A DNA stretch of 64,000 bases from Lysinibacillus sp. KCTC 33748 (GTDB lineage Bacteria > Bacillota > Bacilli > Bacillales_A > Planococcaceae), in NCBI RefSeq assembly GCF_002237755.1, contig NZ_MWSJ01000018.1, forward strand, positions 1 through 64,000, read 5' to 3'. The number at the start of each line of letters is the position of its first letter. Positions within the stretch are counted from its first letter, which is position 1. Below, piece by piece: positions 26,699 to 36,124 of this stretch. The translations under genes were made by a program, and so were the position numbers. The notes under the pieces were generated by a model. It was not told the origin of the DNA and did no database searches. It saw only the letters and a program-made list of their open reading frames with translations.

Positions 26699-26733
26699 AG
26701 CAGCTGTCTTGTTGAAGACAGCTGCTTTTTATA
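26699..26733 (+). terminator. Strong terminator after tcdA
   Basis: Perfect 12-bp arms AGCAGCTGTCTT and AAGACAGCTGCT with a GTTG loop are followed by TTTT. A GATGGCGGACC-containing stretch before it (26640–26695) has weaker stems. Confidence 0.85.
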
Positions 26734-26879
26734 TGTTACAATAGGAACGTTGTAAAAAAAGAGGTCTAAGATATTTGTTAGGTAGTTAATGAGGGAGAGA
26801 CGGTCGCCTGAACGGTAGGGCAGCTTCACATTATGACTCCTCCAATATTTGCTGTAGAACCTATAAAAGGAGGCATTTT

Positions 26880-27269
26880 ATGATGGAGCAAATCTATCAA
26901 ATGGAATATAGAGGCTTAAATCTATTCGATGAAATTAGCACAGTAGAATTAGCTATTGATGAAGAAGGGCAAACAATTCATATTTTTGATGTTGGACAGG
27001 TTGTTAGCCCTATTTTTAATTTTGATGTTTCGGCTTACGAGCTATCAGATGGCTTTTACAAAATGGCGGATATACTCCGACATAAACGTATATTGACAAA
27101 TCAGCAACCGGATAATGAACTAACACTTAGTGAGTGGTTAATTACAAACACTGCCTATTTTTATATACCGCAAAAAAGAATAAAAAAATATGCGCAAGGA
27201 AGTATTAAAGAAATAATTGATCGAACGAAAGAGCAATCTTTATTTGATGATTATGTTCAAAGAACATAA
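26880..27269 (+). CDS. Hypothetical protein, 129 aa
   Basis: Not recognised. The protein is soluble and acidic in its first half (ELAIDEEGQTIHIFDVG) and basic near residues 95–110 (PQKRIKKYAQGSIKEI). It has no signal peptide or membrane segment. The ribosome binding site AAAGGAGG is 6 nt before the ATG at 26880 and 9 nt before a second ATG at 26883, so the first residue is ambiguous. A leader of about 130 nt containing GAGAGACGGTCGCCTGAACG lies between the tcdA terminator and the start, and may be structured. Confidence 0.65.
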   Translation: MMEQIYQMEYRGLNLFDEISTVELAIDEEGQTIHIFDVGQVVSPIFNFDVSAYELSDGFYKMADILRHKRILTNQQPDNELTLSEWLITNTAYFYIPQKRIKKYAQGSIKEIIDRTKEQSLFDDYVQRT

Positions 27270-27483
27270 TTTTACCAGAATAGTTCGCCTAACGTGCTCA
27301 AAATGCTATTAATTCACGAAATTGTCTTATTTTTTTCATGTGACCACTTCTCTATTTAGTTTATTGCTATAATTTGAATAAATTCCAATAGATAATAGAT
27401 CAGTTTGTTTGGAATGTACACGACTGCTTAGGGAAGTAGAAATGGCGTTTAGAAAACAAATGAGAACATCGGAGAGTGGTAAA

Positions 27484-28002
27484 ATGGAGATTCAAGTAAT
27501 TCGTGATCATTTAGATATTGTAAAACTTCAGCAGCAAATGAATGATATTGTATTTGACTATTTGGATACATCTAATAATTATTCAAAGGCTATGAGAGGA
27601 CTAAATCCTTTATATACAAAGGTTACAACATATTATAAAGAGTATTTAGACAATAGGGCAGGAGAATTACCAAGTGCCAATACTTATTGGCATTTGTTTA
27701 TAGATTGTTGTGCAAAGCTTTGCTACTTTTTAGCGGCATCAACTTATTATTCATCTAATGAGTTACAAAAAACACCTGAAAAAGTTGAGCAATTATTAAC
27801 AATTGCAGCCTATTCTTTACCTAGCATTGACCAGGAGGAGAATGAACAATTATTATCAGCGATTTTCGCACTTTATAGTGAAGTCGTTAAAGATGAAGAG
27901 AAAACTGTATCACTGCGAAATGCAGTACTGGAACAAAAAGGTGCAGTCAAACAATGTATGCATCAATTTAAACTATTTGTTGAGCATGAATTTAAAGCAT
28001 AA
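27484..28002 (+). CDS. Hypothetical protein, 172 aa
   Basis: Not recognised. Mostly alpha-helical and soluble, it starts MEIQVIRDHLDIVKLQQQMN and has a pair of cysteines (FIDCCAKLCYFLAAS) near residue 80. The ATG at 27484 is chosen because GGAGAGTGG precedes it; in-frame TTG (27409) and ATG (27442) codons upstream have weaker sites. It is the second of three unknown genes lying between tcdA and rarA, where B. subtilis has none that I know of. No paralogy to its neighbours is visible. Confidence 0.6.
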   Translation: MEIQVIRDHLDIVKLQQQMNDIVFDYLDTSNNYSKAMRGLNPLYTKVTTYYKEYLDNRAGELPSANTYWHLFIDCCAKLCYFLAASTYYSSNELQKTPEKVEQLLTIAAYSLPSIDQEENEQLLSAIFALYSEVVKDEEKTVSLRNAVLEQKGAVKQCMHQFKLFVEHEFKA

Positions 28003-28280
28003 TATAGGAGTGATTTATCATCACTTATAGAAAATAGAATAACTGTTTAGAATCTGCTTACTTTTTGCGGTTAATCCAGCAATCCTTATAGCACGCTACT
28101 TTGCGAGGGATGATTGGGTTTTCTGATTGTTAAAGTTTTGCAGATTTTTTTGTTGTACGAAAATTAAAAAAGGACTTTTTTCTTAAAAGGTATTTATAAA
28201 TTCTTGTCGAAATATAGTAAAAAATTGAAAATCTATGTGTAAGATTTTTCATCATTATTTTGTTAAAAGAAGTGGCGGCA

Positions 28281-28302
28281 CAATTATGCCGAGGCATAAT
28301 TG
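28281..28302. repeat. Family B palindrome, solo copy
   Basis: Only the 3' end of family B is here: CAATTATGCC and GGCATAATTG arms with a GA spacer. It lies directly before the ribosome binding site of the next gene. The rest of the gap 28003–28280 has only an imperfect hairpin near 28075–28125. Confidence 0.85.
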
Positions 28303-28320
28303 ATTGGAGGAGGCTGTTCA

Positions 28321-29022
28321 ATGTTAATAAACGGTATCGAAATCGATTTAGCGAAATTAGAAAAACCACTCTTATTAGTAAGTGAGGATGAGGAATTATT
28401 ATTTCTACGGCTTATACAACCAACACTCGAACATGAGCTTATTCAATGCGAATTAGCTCTCGCGACAAGAAAATCCATCTCATTAGTTAGAGATTTTTGG
28501 TTGGCATTGTATAAAGGTGGAGAAAAATTATATATCAACAGTGAACATGCGCTCCTATATCCAATTCGTTTAATCATATTCGAACTGGTGACACAAGCTG
28601 AATACTTTAAACATTTGTCGAAAAAATCTATTGGAGATGAAAGTTTGTCACTTATTTATGCTATTATCCTAGTACAATTTGTCTTACGGTAGATAAAGGA
28701 ACGGTTTAGTAATAACAAGGAAGTGTATGAGACATTAAAATTATTATATAGAACTACAGATGAAAATGCGGAGGATCAACTCTCTCCGTCAAGGGAGCAA
28801 TCGATCGGTCAAGCGATTGCTGTAAAAGCAATTCGCTTTGAAGTACGGGAGAACTCTCAGGAATTTGCTAGTCTACTTTATCAAACTTATAATTTTCTTC
28901 ATTATTTACATGAGGAGCAGAAAGAGACGACTAAATTATCTGCAATTAGAAATATGGAAGAAATATTGAACCGATATTACAATAACCGTTATACAACAAA
29001 TAAGGAGACTTTTACAGGATGA
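28321..29022 (+). pseudogene. Unknown gene interrupted by an in-frame TAG
   Basis: A single reading frame runs from ATG at 28321, behind TTGGAGGAGG, to TGA at 29020–29022. It would encode about 233 codons, but TAG at 28690–28692 interrupts it. Codons after the TAG (IKERFSNNKEVYETLKLLYR and onward) are in the same frame, have coding-like composition, and lack a ribosome binding site of their own. The N-terminal half reads MLINGIEIDLAKLEKPLLLV; the C-terminal half is helical. The simplest view is a recent nonsense mutation; a truncated 123-residue protein may still be made. I do not recognise the family. Confidence 0.6.
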
Positions 29023-29056
29023 TTGCTTAGTACGCTTCCTGTTATTTTTGAAAGTA

Positions 29057-29097
29057 AGGAAAAAAATAAGGCACTTCTAGTTCAGATTGAAGTGCCC
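29057..29097 (-). terminator. rarA terminator
   Basis: On the minus strand GGCACTTC and GAAGTGCC enclose an 11-nt loop and are followed by TTATTTTTTTCC. Confidence 0.85.
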
Positions 29098-29155
29098 TAC
29101 TTTCATGAAAAAATAGTATATTATGATTTTCAGTTAAGCTAATAAAGTAAAGATA

Positions 29156-30445
29156 TTACTTTCCATCCTTATGAAAAGATCTAAGCTTTTCGTAGATTCC
29201 TGCCATTCGTTTTTCTTCACCTGCAATAACAGGTTTATAAAATTCTGTGCCCACTAGCGCATCAGGTAAATATTGCTGGTCAACCCAGCCACCAAATGTG
29301 CCAATAGGGCTGTTGTGGGGATATTGATAGCCTACATGACCTAAATCTTTTGCTCCCTCATAATGAGCATCGCGTAGATGATGCGGAATATCTCCAGTTT
29401 TTCCTTCATGAATGCTGGCAATGGCGGCATCGATGGCTGAAATTGCAGAATTGGATTTGGATGCAAGGCACATTTCAATAACAGCACTTGCAAGCGGGAT
29501 ACGTGCCTCGGGTAGCCCTAAACGCTCAGCCGCTTGAACAGCCGCAAGCATATGCGGTCCAACATCAGGATTGGCAAGTCCTATATCTTCATAAGCCATC
29601 ACAAGTAAGCGTCGACTAACAGCTACTAAATCACCTATTTCCAATAAATGAGCTAAATAAAACAATGCTGCATTCGTATCACTTCCACGAACCGATTTTT
29701 GCAACGCAGATAGTAAATTATAAAAATGAGATCCCTTTTTATCACCATAAACACCAATTCTCCCGATAAGATGCTTAAGAATATGATCAGCAGCAATTGT
29801 TCGACCGTCGACTTCATCACTTGCATAATAAAGCGATTCAAGCAAGGTTAATGCCTTCCGAGCGTCACCATTAGCAGCTTCAGCAATTTGTTCAATTTGA
29901 GGATCTGTTAAGACAAAATGATGTTTACCTAGCCCGCGTTTCTCATCAGAAAGTGCATTTTTTATAAGTTCGATGATATTTTCTATCGTTAAACGTTGTA
30001 GTTGGTAGATTTCTCCGCAACGTGAGCGGATAGCGGGATTTACATCATGGTATGGATTTTCCGTCGTAGCTCCAATTAACACGATTGAGCCATTTTCCAC
30101 ATGTGGCAACAAAGCATCTTGCTGTAATTTATTAAAACGATGAATTTCATCTAAAAAAAGAAGGACTTTTCCTGAGATTCTAGCTTCTTGTACAATATCC
30201 TCGACATCCTTTTTACCAGCGCGAGTAGCATTAAGCGCGAAAAAGGGAAGGTTCGAGCTTCCTGCTATGGCATTCGCTATTGACGTTTTGCCGATACCTG
30301 GCTCACCAAATAGTAGCATGGATGGGACATGCTCATTTTGAATCATTTTATAAAGAGCGGTAGTAGGACCGATAAAATCTTGGTGTCCTACAATTTCATC
30401 AAGGGTTAAAGGACGCATGCGATAAGCGAGTGGTTCATTATGCAT
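29156..30445 (-). CDS. rarA: Replication-associated recombination protein RarA
   Basis: RarA (MgsA, YrvN) is an AAA+ ATPase acting at stalled replication forks. The 429-residue length is normal. Walker A is [17 protein letters not shown], Walker B is [11 protein letters not shown], and sensor 1 is [15 protein letters not shown]. The C-terminal tetramerisation part includes [19 protein letters not shown] and [18 protein letters not shown]. The start ATG follows AAAGGGGGAA on the minus strand. It is divergent from cymR, as in Bacillus. Upstream, toward cymR, is a truncated family B repeat. Confidence 0.95.
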   Translation of the reverse strand: MHNEPLAYRMRPLTLDEIVGHQDFIGPTTALYKMIQNEHVPSMLLFGEPGIGKTSIANAIAGSSNLPFFALNATRAGKKDVEDIVQEARISGKVLLFLDEIHRFNKLQQDALLPHVENGSIVLIGATTENPYHDVNPAIRSRCGEIYQLQRLTIENIIELIKNALSDEKRGLGKHHFVLTDPQIEQIAEAANGDARKALTLLESLYYASDEVDGRTIAADHILKHLIGRIGVYGDKKGSHFYNLLSALQKSVRGSDTNAALFYLAHLLEIGDLVAVSRRLLVMAYEDIGLANPDVGPHMLAAVQAAERLGLPEARIPLASAVIEMCLASKSNSAISAIDAAIASIHEGKTGDIPHHLRDAHYEGAKDLGHVGYQYPHNSPIGTFGGWVDQQYLPDALVGTEFYKPVIAGEEKRMAGIYEKLRSFHKDGK

Positions 30446-30489
30446 TGAAAATTCCCCCTTTCAACTGTTTTTATTGATTTTTAACTTAT

Positions 30490-30530
30490 TTCAGCGGGTG
30501 TCACGCAATTATGCCGAGGCATAGTTGATT
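30490..30530 (+). repeat. Family B repeat, internally deleted
   Basis: The left arm TTTCAGCGGGTGTC of the first family B hairpin is joined directly to ACG and the terminal palindrome (30506–30527, one arm with a G·T change). The centre has been lost. Confidence 0.75.
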
Positions 30531-30601
30531 TGCTGAATGTTTTTTTGCTTAAAATAAAACGATAATAGTATTTTGCCTAACTATACTAAGGCGCAATTAA
30601 T

Positions 30602-30661
30602 AGTATATCATAACCTCCTGAGAGTATTTCCGAGTTATACGAGAGGAGATTATGATATACT
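30602..30661 (+). promoter_or_regulatory. 18-bp hairpin in the cymR leader
   Basis: AGTATATCATAACCTCCT (30602–30619) and AGGAGATTATGATATACT (30644–30661) pair at 17 of 18 positions with a 24-nt loop. The arms contain an anti-Shine-Dalgarno-like CCTCCT and an AGGAG. It lies 40 nt before the cymR ATG and could be an operator or a structured mRNA leader. Confidence 0.6.
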
Positions 30662-30701
30662 GTTTGTAGTATTTTTGACTAGACTATTTGAGGGTGATAA
30701 A

Positions 30702-31121
30702 ATGAAAATTTCTACAAAAGGCCGTTATGGTCTAACGATCATGATTGAATTAGCAAAGCATTATGGAGAAGGACCTATTCCACTGCGAAAAATTGCTGCA
30801 GAAAAGGAGCTTTCTGAGGCATATTTAGAGCAATTAGTTTCACCATTACGTAATTCAGGCTTAGTGAAAAGTGTGCGCGGAGCATATGGTGGATATATGC
30901 TAGCAAATCCACCAAGTGAAATTTCTGCGGCTAATGTTATTAGTGTGTTAGAGGGTCCTATTCAACCAGTAGAAGGTATTGAAAATGAAGAAGCTCCTCA
31001 GCGAGAATTATGGCTTCGTATTCGTGATGCTGTGAAAAATGTATTAGATACAACGACAATTGAAGATTTAGCACAATATACTGAGGAAAATGTAGCGGAA
31101 GGCTATATGTTCTACATTTAA
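30702..31121 (+). CDS. cymR: Rrf2-family cysteine-metabolism repressor CymR
   Basis: CymR (139 residues) represses sulfur uptake and cysteine synthesis genes, usually with CysK as corepressor. The N-terminal winged helix reads MKISTKGRYGLTIMIELAKH, then PIPLRKIAAEKELSEAYLEQ and GYMLANPPSEIS. It lacks the three cysteines that hold the Fe–S cluster in IscR, as expected for CymR. The ATG at 30702 follows GGGTGAT; longer upstream in-frame starts lack the family N-terminus. It is directly upstream of iscS and mnmA, the B. subtilis order. The MetQ-type operon at 53.8 kb would be a plausible target. Confidence 0.93.
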   Translation: MKISTKGRYGLTIMIELAKHYGEGPIPLRKIAAEKELSEAYLEQLVSPLRNSGLVKSVRGAYGGYMLANPPSEISAANVISVLEGPIQPVEGIENEEAPQRELWLRIRDAVKNVLDTTTIEDLAQYTEENVAEGYMFYI

Positions 31122-31130
31122 AATGTCTAG

Positions 31131-31183
31131 GCTAAAGCACATCTCCATGCTCAATGGCATGGAGATGAATCTTTAGCGCTTTT
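31131..31183 (+). terminator. Hairpin between cymR and iscS
   Basis: GCTAAAG and CTTTAGC outer arms with inner ATCTCCATGC/GCATGGAGAT make a long stem followed by GCTTTTC. It may partly separate cymR from iscS–mnmA. Confidence 0.7.
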
Positions 31184-31203
31184 CGTACAAAGGAGTTTTC
31201 AAC

Positions 31204-32352
31204 ATGAATTCATATATTTATCTCGATCATGCTGCGTCTTCACCAATGAATGACAACGTAATAAACGCTATGACTACAGCAATGCAACAAGTTTATGGGA
31301 ATGCATCAAGTATTCATGGGATAGGTCGAGAGGCGCGCAAATATTTAGATGATGCACGTGAAATACTTGCCAAATCTATTGGCGCTCAACCTGGGGAAAT
31401 TATTATAACAAGTGGTGGAACAGAGGCGGATAATACAGCTATTTTTGGCACTGTTTATGCACAGGCTTCTGAAGGGAAGCACATCATTACTACTCAAATT
31501 GAACATCACGCGGTGTTACATACTTGTGAAAAACTTGAGCGAGATGGCTTTGATGTGACATATTTACCAGTAGATGAAAATGGACGTGTTTCTGTAGAAG
31601 ACGTGCGAAATGCATTGCGTGAGGATACAATTTTAGTAACGATTATGTACGGTAATAATGAAGTCGGTACAATTCAACCAATTGCCGAAATTGGTAATTT
31701 GCTACGCGAGCATAAGGCTGTTTTCCATACAGATGCTGTTCAAGCATATGGTTTAGAGTCAATTAATGTTGCTGATTTACATGTTGATTTACTAAGTGTT
31801 TCCGCACATAAAATTAATGGGCCTAAAGGTATTGGTTTCCTATACCAAAAAGCCGGAATACCATTCACTAGCTATGCATTAGGTGGCGCACATGAGAAAA
31901 AACGTCGTGCAGGTACTGAAAATGTGCCCGCAGTGATTGGCTTTGCAACTGCAGTGCAAATTGCGAATGAGTTGCGAGAAGAGAAGCGTGCGCTATACAA
32001 TCGCTTTAAGCAAATTATGCTGGATGTTTTCACGAAGGAAAATCTAGCATTTCATGTGAATGGAGAGTTAGAAAATACGCTCCCACACGTTTTAAATGTA
32101 AGTTTTTCTGGTATGGAAGTAGAGTCATTCCTTGTAAATCTTGATATGGCAGGTATTTGCGTATCTAGTGGTTCTGCATGCACTGCTGGCTCCATTGATC
32201 CATCACACGTATTAGTTGCGATGTTTGGTCAAGATACAGAGGAATTACGTAACTCGATTCGTTTTAGCTTCGGACAAGGTTTAACAGAAGCTGATGCACA
32301 ACATGCGGCAGAAAAAACAGCAGAGATTGTGAAAAGACTCGCGAAAAAGTAG
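31204..32352 (+). CDS. iscS: Cysteine desulfurase (IscS/YrvO type)
   Basis: This PLP enzyme takes sulfur from cysteine and, next to mnmA, supplies it for 2-thiolation of wobble uridines. The 382-residue protein shows YLDHAASSPMND, ITSGGTEADNTAIFG, IEHHAVLHTCEKLE, the PLP lysine in VSAHKINGPKGIGF, and the persulfide Cys in SSGSACTAGSIDPSHVL. Start follows AAGGAG. In B. subtilis YrvO is the partner of MnmA, and gene order cymR–yrvO–mnmA is kept here, though a repeat of about 110 bp now lies between iscS and mnmA. Confidence 0.95.
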   Translation: MNSYIYLDHAASSPMNDNVINAMTTAMQQVYGNASSIHGIGREARKYLDDAREILAKSIGAQPGEIIITSGGTEADNTAIFGTVYAQASEGKHIITTQIEHHAVLHTCEKLERDGFDVTYLPVDENGRVSVEDVRNALREDTILVTIMYGNNEVGTIQPIAEIGNLLREHKAVFHTDAVQAYGLESINVADLHVDLLSVSAHKINGPKGIGFLYQKAGIPFTSYALGGAHEKKRRAGTENVPAVIGFATAVQIANELREEKRALYNRFKQIMLDVFTKENLAFHVNGELENTLPHVLNVSFSGMEVESFLVNLDMAGICVSSGSACTAGSIDPSHVLVAMFGQDTEELRNSIRFSFGQGLTEADAQHAAEKTAEIVKRLAKK

Positions 32353-32458
32353 TTTGCTGAAAAATTCAGGCGTGTTGATTAGGAAAAAACAGGCTTATTA
32401 TTGAGCGATAAAATCTTTGTTAATATTTTGCTAATGTATACCCATTTTAACTGATTGT

Positions 32459-32572
32459 AGCGGAGGAAGCGGCTCGACGCTCGCCTGCAGGAAGCTTTGC
32501 TCTGTGCGAAAGCGAAGCGTCAGCGACAAATGTTTTCTGCAAAGCGGGTAGCCCGTAGCGGAAATCAGAGCC
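32459..32572 (+). repeat. Family A repeat, partial copy
   Basis: Contains AGCGGAGGAAGCGGCTCGAC, AGGAAGCTTTGCTCTGTGCG, GCGAAAGCGAAGCGTCAGC and ACAAATGTTTT, ending with GTAGCGGAAATCAG. Terminal repeats are not recognisable. It takes up the middle of the 313-bp iscS–mnmA gap. Confidence 0.65.
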
Positions 32573-32644
32573 TTCTAATTAATTGAAGTGGATAAAAATG
32601 GTAAATTAACACGCTTGAAAAATTATATATTTAATAGAAATTGA

Positions 32645-33790
<1,146 letters not shown>

Positions 33791-33855
33791 TTAGCGAAAA
33801 GACTGCTTATACTACTTTTCTGAAGCGTATAGAATTAAAGCAGTCTTTCGCTACA
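33791..33855 (+). terminator. Long hairpin between mnmA and the TPR gene
   Basis: TTAGCGAAAAGACTGCTT and AAGCAGTCTTTCGCTA make about 16 pairs around a loop of 29 nt. The next ribosome binding site follows directly. No U-run is seen, so it may be an mRNA processing or stability element instead of a terminator. Confidence 0.5.
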
Positions 33856-33873
33856 TAGAGGTGAAGAAAAACA

Positions 33874-34533
33874 ATGAATTTTAACGAGCAGGGCATTCAA
33901 GCCTTTCAAGAAAAGCGCTACGAGGATGCTGCACAACTTTTTACACAAGCAATTGAAGCAGAGCCAGGAAACCCAATTGGTTATGTGAATTTTGGAAATC
34001 TCTTAGCGGTCTTAGAGGATACTGAACGTGCAGAACGTTTCTTTCAAAAAGCAATCACTGTTGATGAAACGGCAGCAACTGCTTACTATGGCTTAGCAAA
34101 TTTATATTATAACGCTGAACGCTATGCGGAGGCAGTAAAGCTTTATGAACAAGCGCTAAAGCATAAAATTGAAGGCGCAGATGTGTATTATATGATGGGC
34201 AAATGCTTTGAGCGAATGGAAAATCCGAAGCTTGCTCTGCCATATTTACAACGAGCTTCAGAACTTGCACCAGAAGACACACAGATTCGTCTAGCATATG
34301 CAATCGTGCTATGTGCGCTAGAAATGTTCGTAGAAGGTAAAAAAGAATTAGATTATCTGATCGAACAGGATTGGAATAACGCAGATGCACATTACAATTT
34401 GGGTGTGCTATATGCGGTATCTACTGAGCAAACAAAAGATGCTATGTACCACCTAAAACAAGCCTTTACGTTACAGCCCGAATACGACCAAGCACGTTAT
34501 CTTTATGATATGATTGCACAACGATTTAATTAA
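33874..34533 (+). CDS. yrrB: TPR-repeat protein (YrrB-like)
   Basis: This 219-residue protein consists of about six tetratricopeptide repeats, such as NPIGYVNFGNLLAVLEDTER, TAYYGLANLYYNAERYAEAV, DVYYMMGKCFERMENPKLAL and DAHYNLGVLYAVSTEQTKDA. TPR proteins mediate protein–protein contacts; no enzyme domain is present. Its place between mnmA and recD2 corresponds to B. subtilis yrrB. Start ATG follows AGAGGTGAAG. A terminator follows at 34553. Confidence 0.9.
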   Translation: MNFNEQGIQAFQEKRYEDAAQLFTQAIEAEPGNPIGYVNFGNLLAVLEDTERAERFFQKAITVDETAATAYYGLANLYYNAERYAEAVKLYEQALKHKIEGADVYYMMGKCFERMENPKLALPYLQRASELAPEDTQIRLAYAIVLCALEMFVEGKKELDYLIEQDWNNADAHYNLGVLYAVSTEQTKDAMYHLKQAFTLQPEYDQARYLYDMIAQRFN

Positions 34534-34552
34534 AAAAAGTTTTTAAAACATG

Positions 34553-34585
34553 AAAAGGATGCCGAAAATACATTGGCATCCTTTT
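34553..34585 (+). terminator. Terminator after the TPR gene
   Basis: AAAAGGATGCC and GGCATCCTTTT arms, loop of 11 nt. The same stem word recurs at 35091–35119. Confidence 0.75.
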
Positions 34586-34670
34586 GTGTTGCTGAACAAT
34601 GAGATAAAGCTGTCATATTATTAAAAGGCTGTTAGCCAACTAACGCCTCTGAACGTATAAGTACTTTACT

Positions 34671-34961
34671 TCACAAATTTACCCTTTTAATTTCTTTTAC
34701 TACTGTTATTAAAATTGCAATTACCAATACGATCACGCCATTAATCATCAGAAAGTACCCTATTTGTAAACCATAAAACATTGCAAAGGGATCATTAATA
34801 ATAGCTATTGCTAATAAACTTCCTGCGCCACCAAACGCTATAGCTAAACCTAATATAGTTAAGGCGGCAGAATATACACTTTTCTTCTTTAAAAACACAA
34901 AGAATCCTATTATGTTGGCGATAATTGTAAGTATAAACATAAGTATTGTGAAGAAATCCAT
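34671..34961 (-). CDS. Small membrane protein, 96 aa
   Basis: Three hydrophobic helices are visible at about residues 3–23, 30–55 and 64–86, with a positive inside segment LKKKSVYS and a basic C-terminus (VVKEIKRVNL). The family is not recognised. The start follows AAAGGGCG on the minus strand. It belongs to a minus-strand group with the small (p)ppGpp synthetase, but a gap of about 165 bp and a hairpin separate them. Confidence 0.65.
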   Translation of the reverse strand: MDFFTILMFILTIIANIIGFFVFLKKKSVYSAALTILGLAIAFGGAGSLLAIAIINDPFAMFYGLQIGYFLMINGVIVLVIAILITVVKEIKRVNL

Positions 34962-35088
34962 TGTTTCACGCCCTTTAATTATTCGTACTTTTGTTAATTC
35001 CTATTTAAATTGTCCAATAATTACAATTTTTTATAAGTAGCTACTTTTGAATCAACAAAGTTTCATTTAATTGTCTTGTAGACAAACT

Positions 35089-35120
35089 GAAAGGATGCCA
35101 ATATTATTTCGGCATCCTTG
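35089..35120 (-). terminator. Terminator of the small (p)ppGpp synthetase gene
   Basis: AAGGATGCC and GGCATCCTT arms with an 11-nt loop; on the minus strand a weak U-rich stretch TCAGTTTGT follows. Confidence 0.6.
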
Positions 35121-35126
35121 TTGATT

Positions 35127-35870
35127 TTAGTCTTTATTGTCCTTTGAAGGATAATCAAATGGTAGTTGATAAATATATTGTGCTAAATGTGCAATTGGAG
35201 CAGCATCTAATAATGAAGGTTCTGCTTCGTTCTCTTTTAAAATATTAATTTCTCTATTCAGTCGTTCCATCTTTCGATCCAGCTCAGCTACTTGAATAGC
35301 AGCTTCCTTCAATTCAAAACGGATATGTTCAGGTACTTCCTTGTTGTATTTGTAATAGATTTTATGTTCAAGGCTAGCCCAGAAGTCCATTGCAATGGTA
35401 CGAATTTGAATTTCGGCATATACCTTCTCCATACGATCAGACATAAATATGGGGATTTTTATTATCAGATGCAAGCTTTGATAACCATTCCCCTTTGGCG
35501 ATGCAATATAATCTTTTACCTCTACAACTTCAATATCATTTTGTGCCTGTATCATCGCACTCACTTTATAAATATCTTCTACAAAGGAGCATGTAATTCT
35601 GATACCTGCAATATCACGAATGTTATCACGAATCGTTTCAATAGATGGCTCAAGGTTATTTTTCTTCATTTTTAATAAGATACTTTTGGGTGATTTTACT
35701 CGAGTTGATAAATGCTCAATCGGATTATATTCATGAATTAGCTGAAATTCTTCTTGTAAAATATTTAATTTCGTTTCTATTTCCTGCAAGGCGAATTTAT
35801 AGACTAAAAAGAAGCGTGTTAATTCTGTTTGTAAAGTTTTTAGAGTAGTTGCTTCAAGTTCATTTTTCAT
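35127..35870 (-). CDS. relP: Small alarmone synthetase, RelP/YwaC-like
   Basis: This 247-residue protein has only the RelA/SpoT synthetase domain, with no HD hydrolase, TGS or ACT parts. Landmarks: NPIEHLSTRVKSPKSILLKM, IRDIAGIRITCSFVEDIYKV, YIASPKGNGYQSLHLIIKIP and EIQIRTIAMDFWASLEHKIYY. The last, with ASLEHKI, is typical of small alarmone synthetases. It should make (p)ppGpp or pGpp under cell-wall or other stress. The closest type by pattern is YwaC/RelP; the RelQ type is less likely because of the NPIEH start. The start follows AAAGGA. It needs the hydrolase activity of Rel to remove its product. Confidence 0.87.
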   Translation of the reverse strand: MKNELEATTLKTLQTELTRFFLVYKFALQEIETKLNILQEEFQLIHEYNPIEHLSTRVKSPKSILLKMKKNNLEPSIETIRDNIRDIAGIRITCSFVEDIYKVSAMIQAQNDIEVVEVKDYIASPKGNGYQSLHLIIKIPIFMSDRMEKVYAEIQIRTIAMDFWASLEHKIYYKYNKEVPEHIRFELKEAAIQVAELDRKMERLNREINILKENEAEPSLLDAAPIAHLAQYIYQLPFDYPSKDNKD

Positions 35871-36124
35871 GTTTCATAAAATCCTTTCTTTTAATAATGT
35901 GCGCTAACGAAGTAATAATATTATTTAACATTATCAATAATAGCTTATCAAAAATAGCTACTAAATAGAAATAAGTGCTCTGAATCTATGTATAGTATTC
36001 CTATTTCATAAATTTACATTGTAAAATTAAAAAAAAGGGGATGTTTAGTCCCCTTAGTTTAACGATAATTTAAATATTTAAAGATTTTGAAAACTTTAGT
36101 ATCATTTGTTCATCATCAAGCTGA

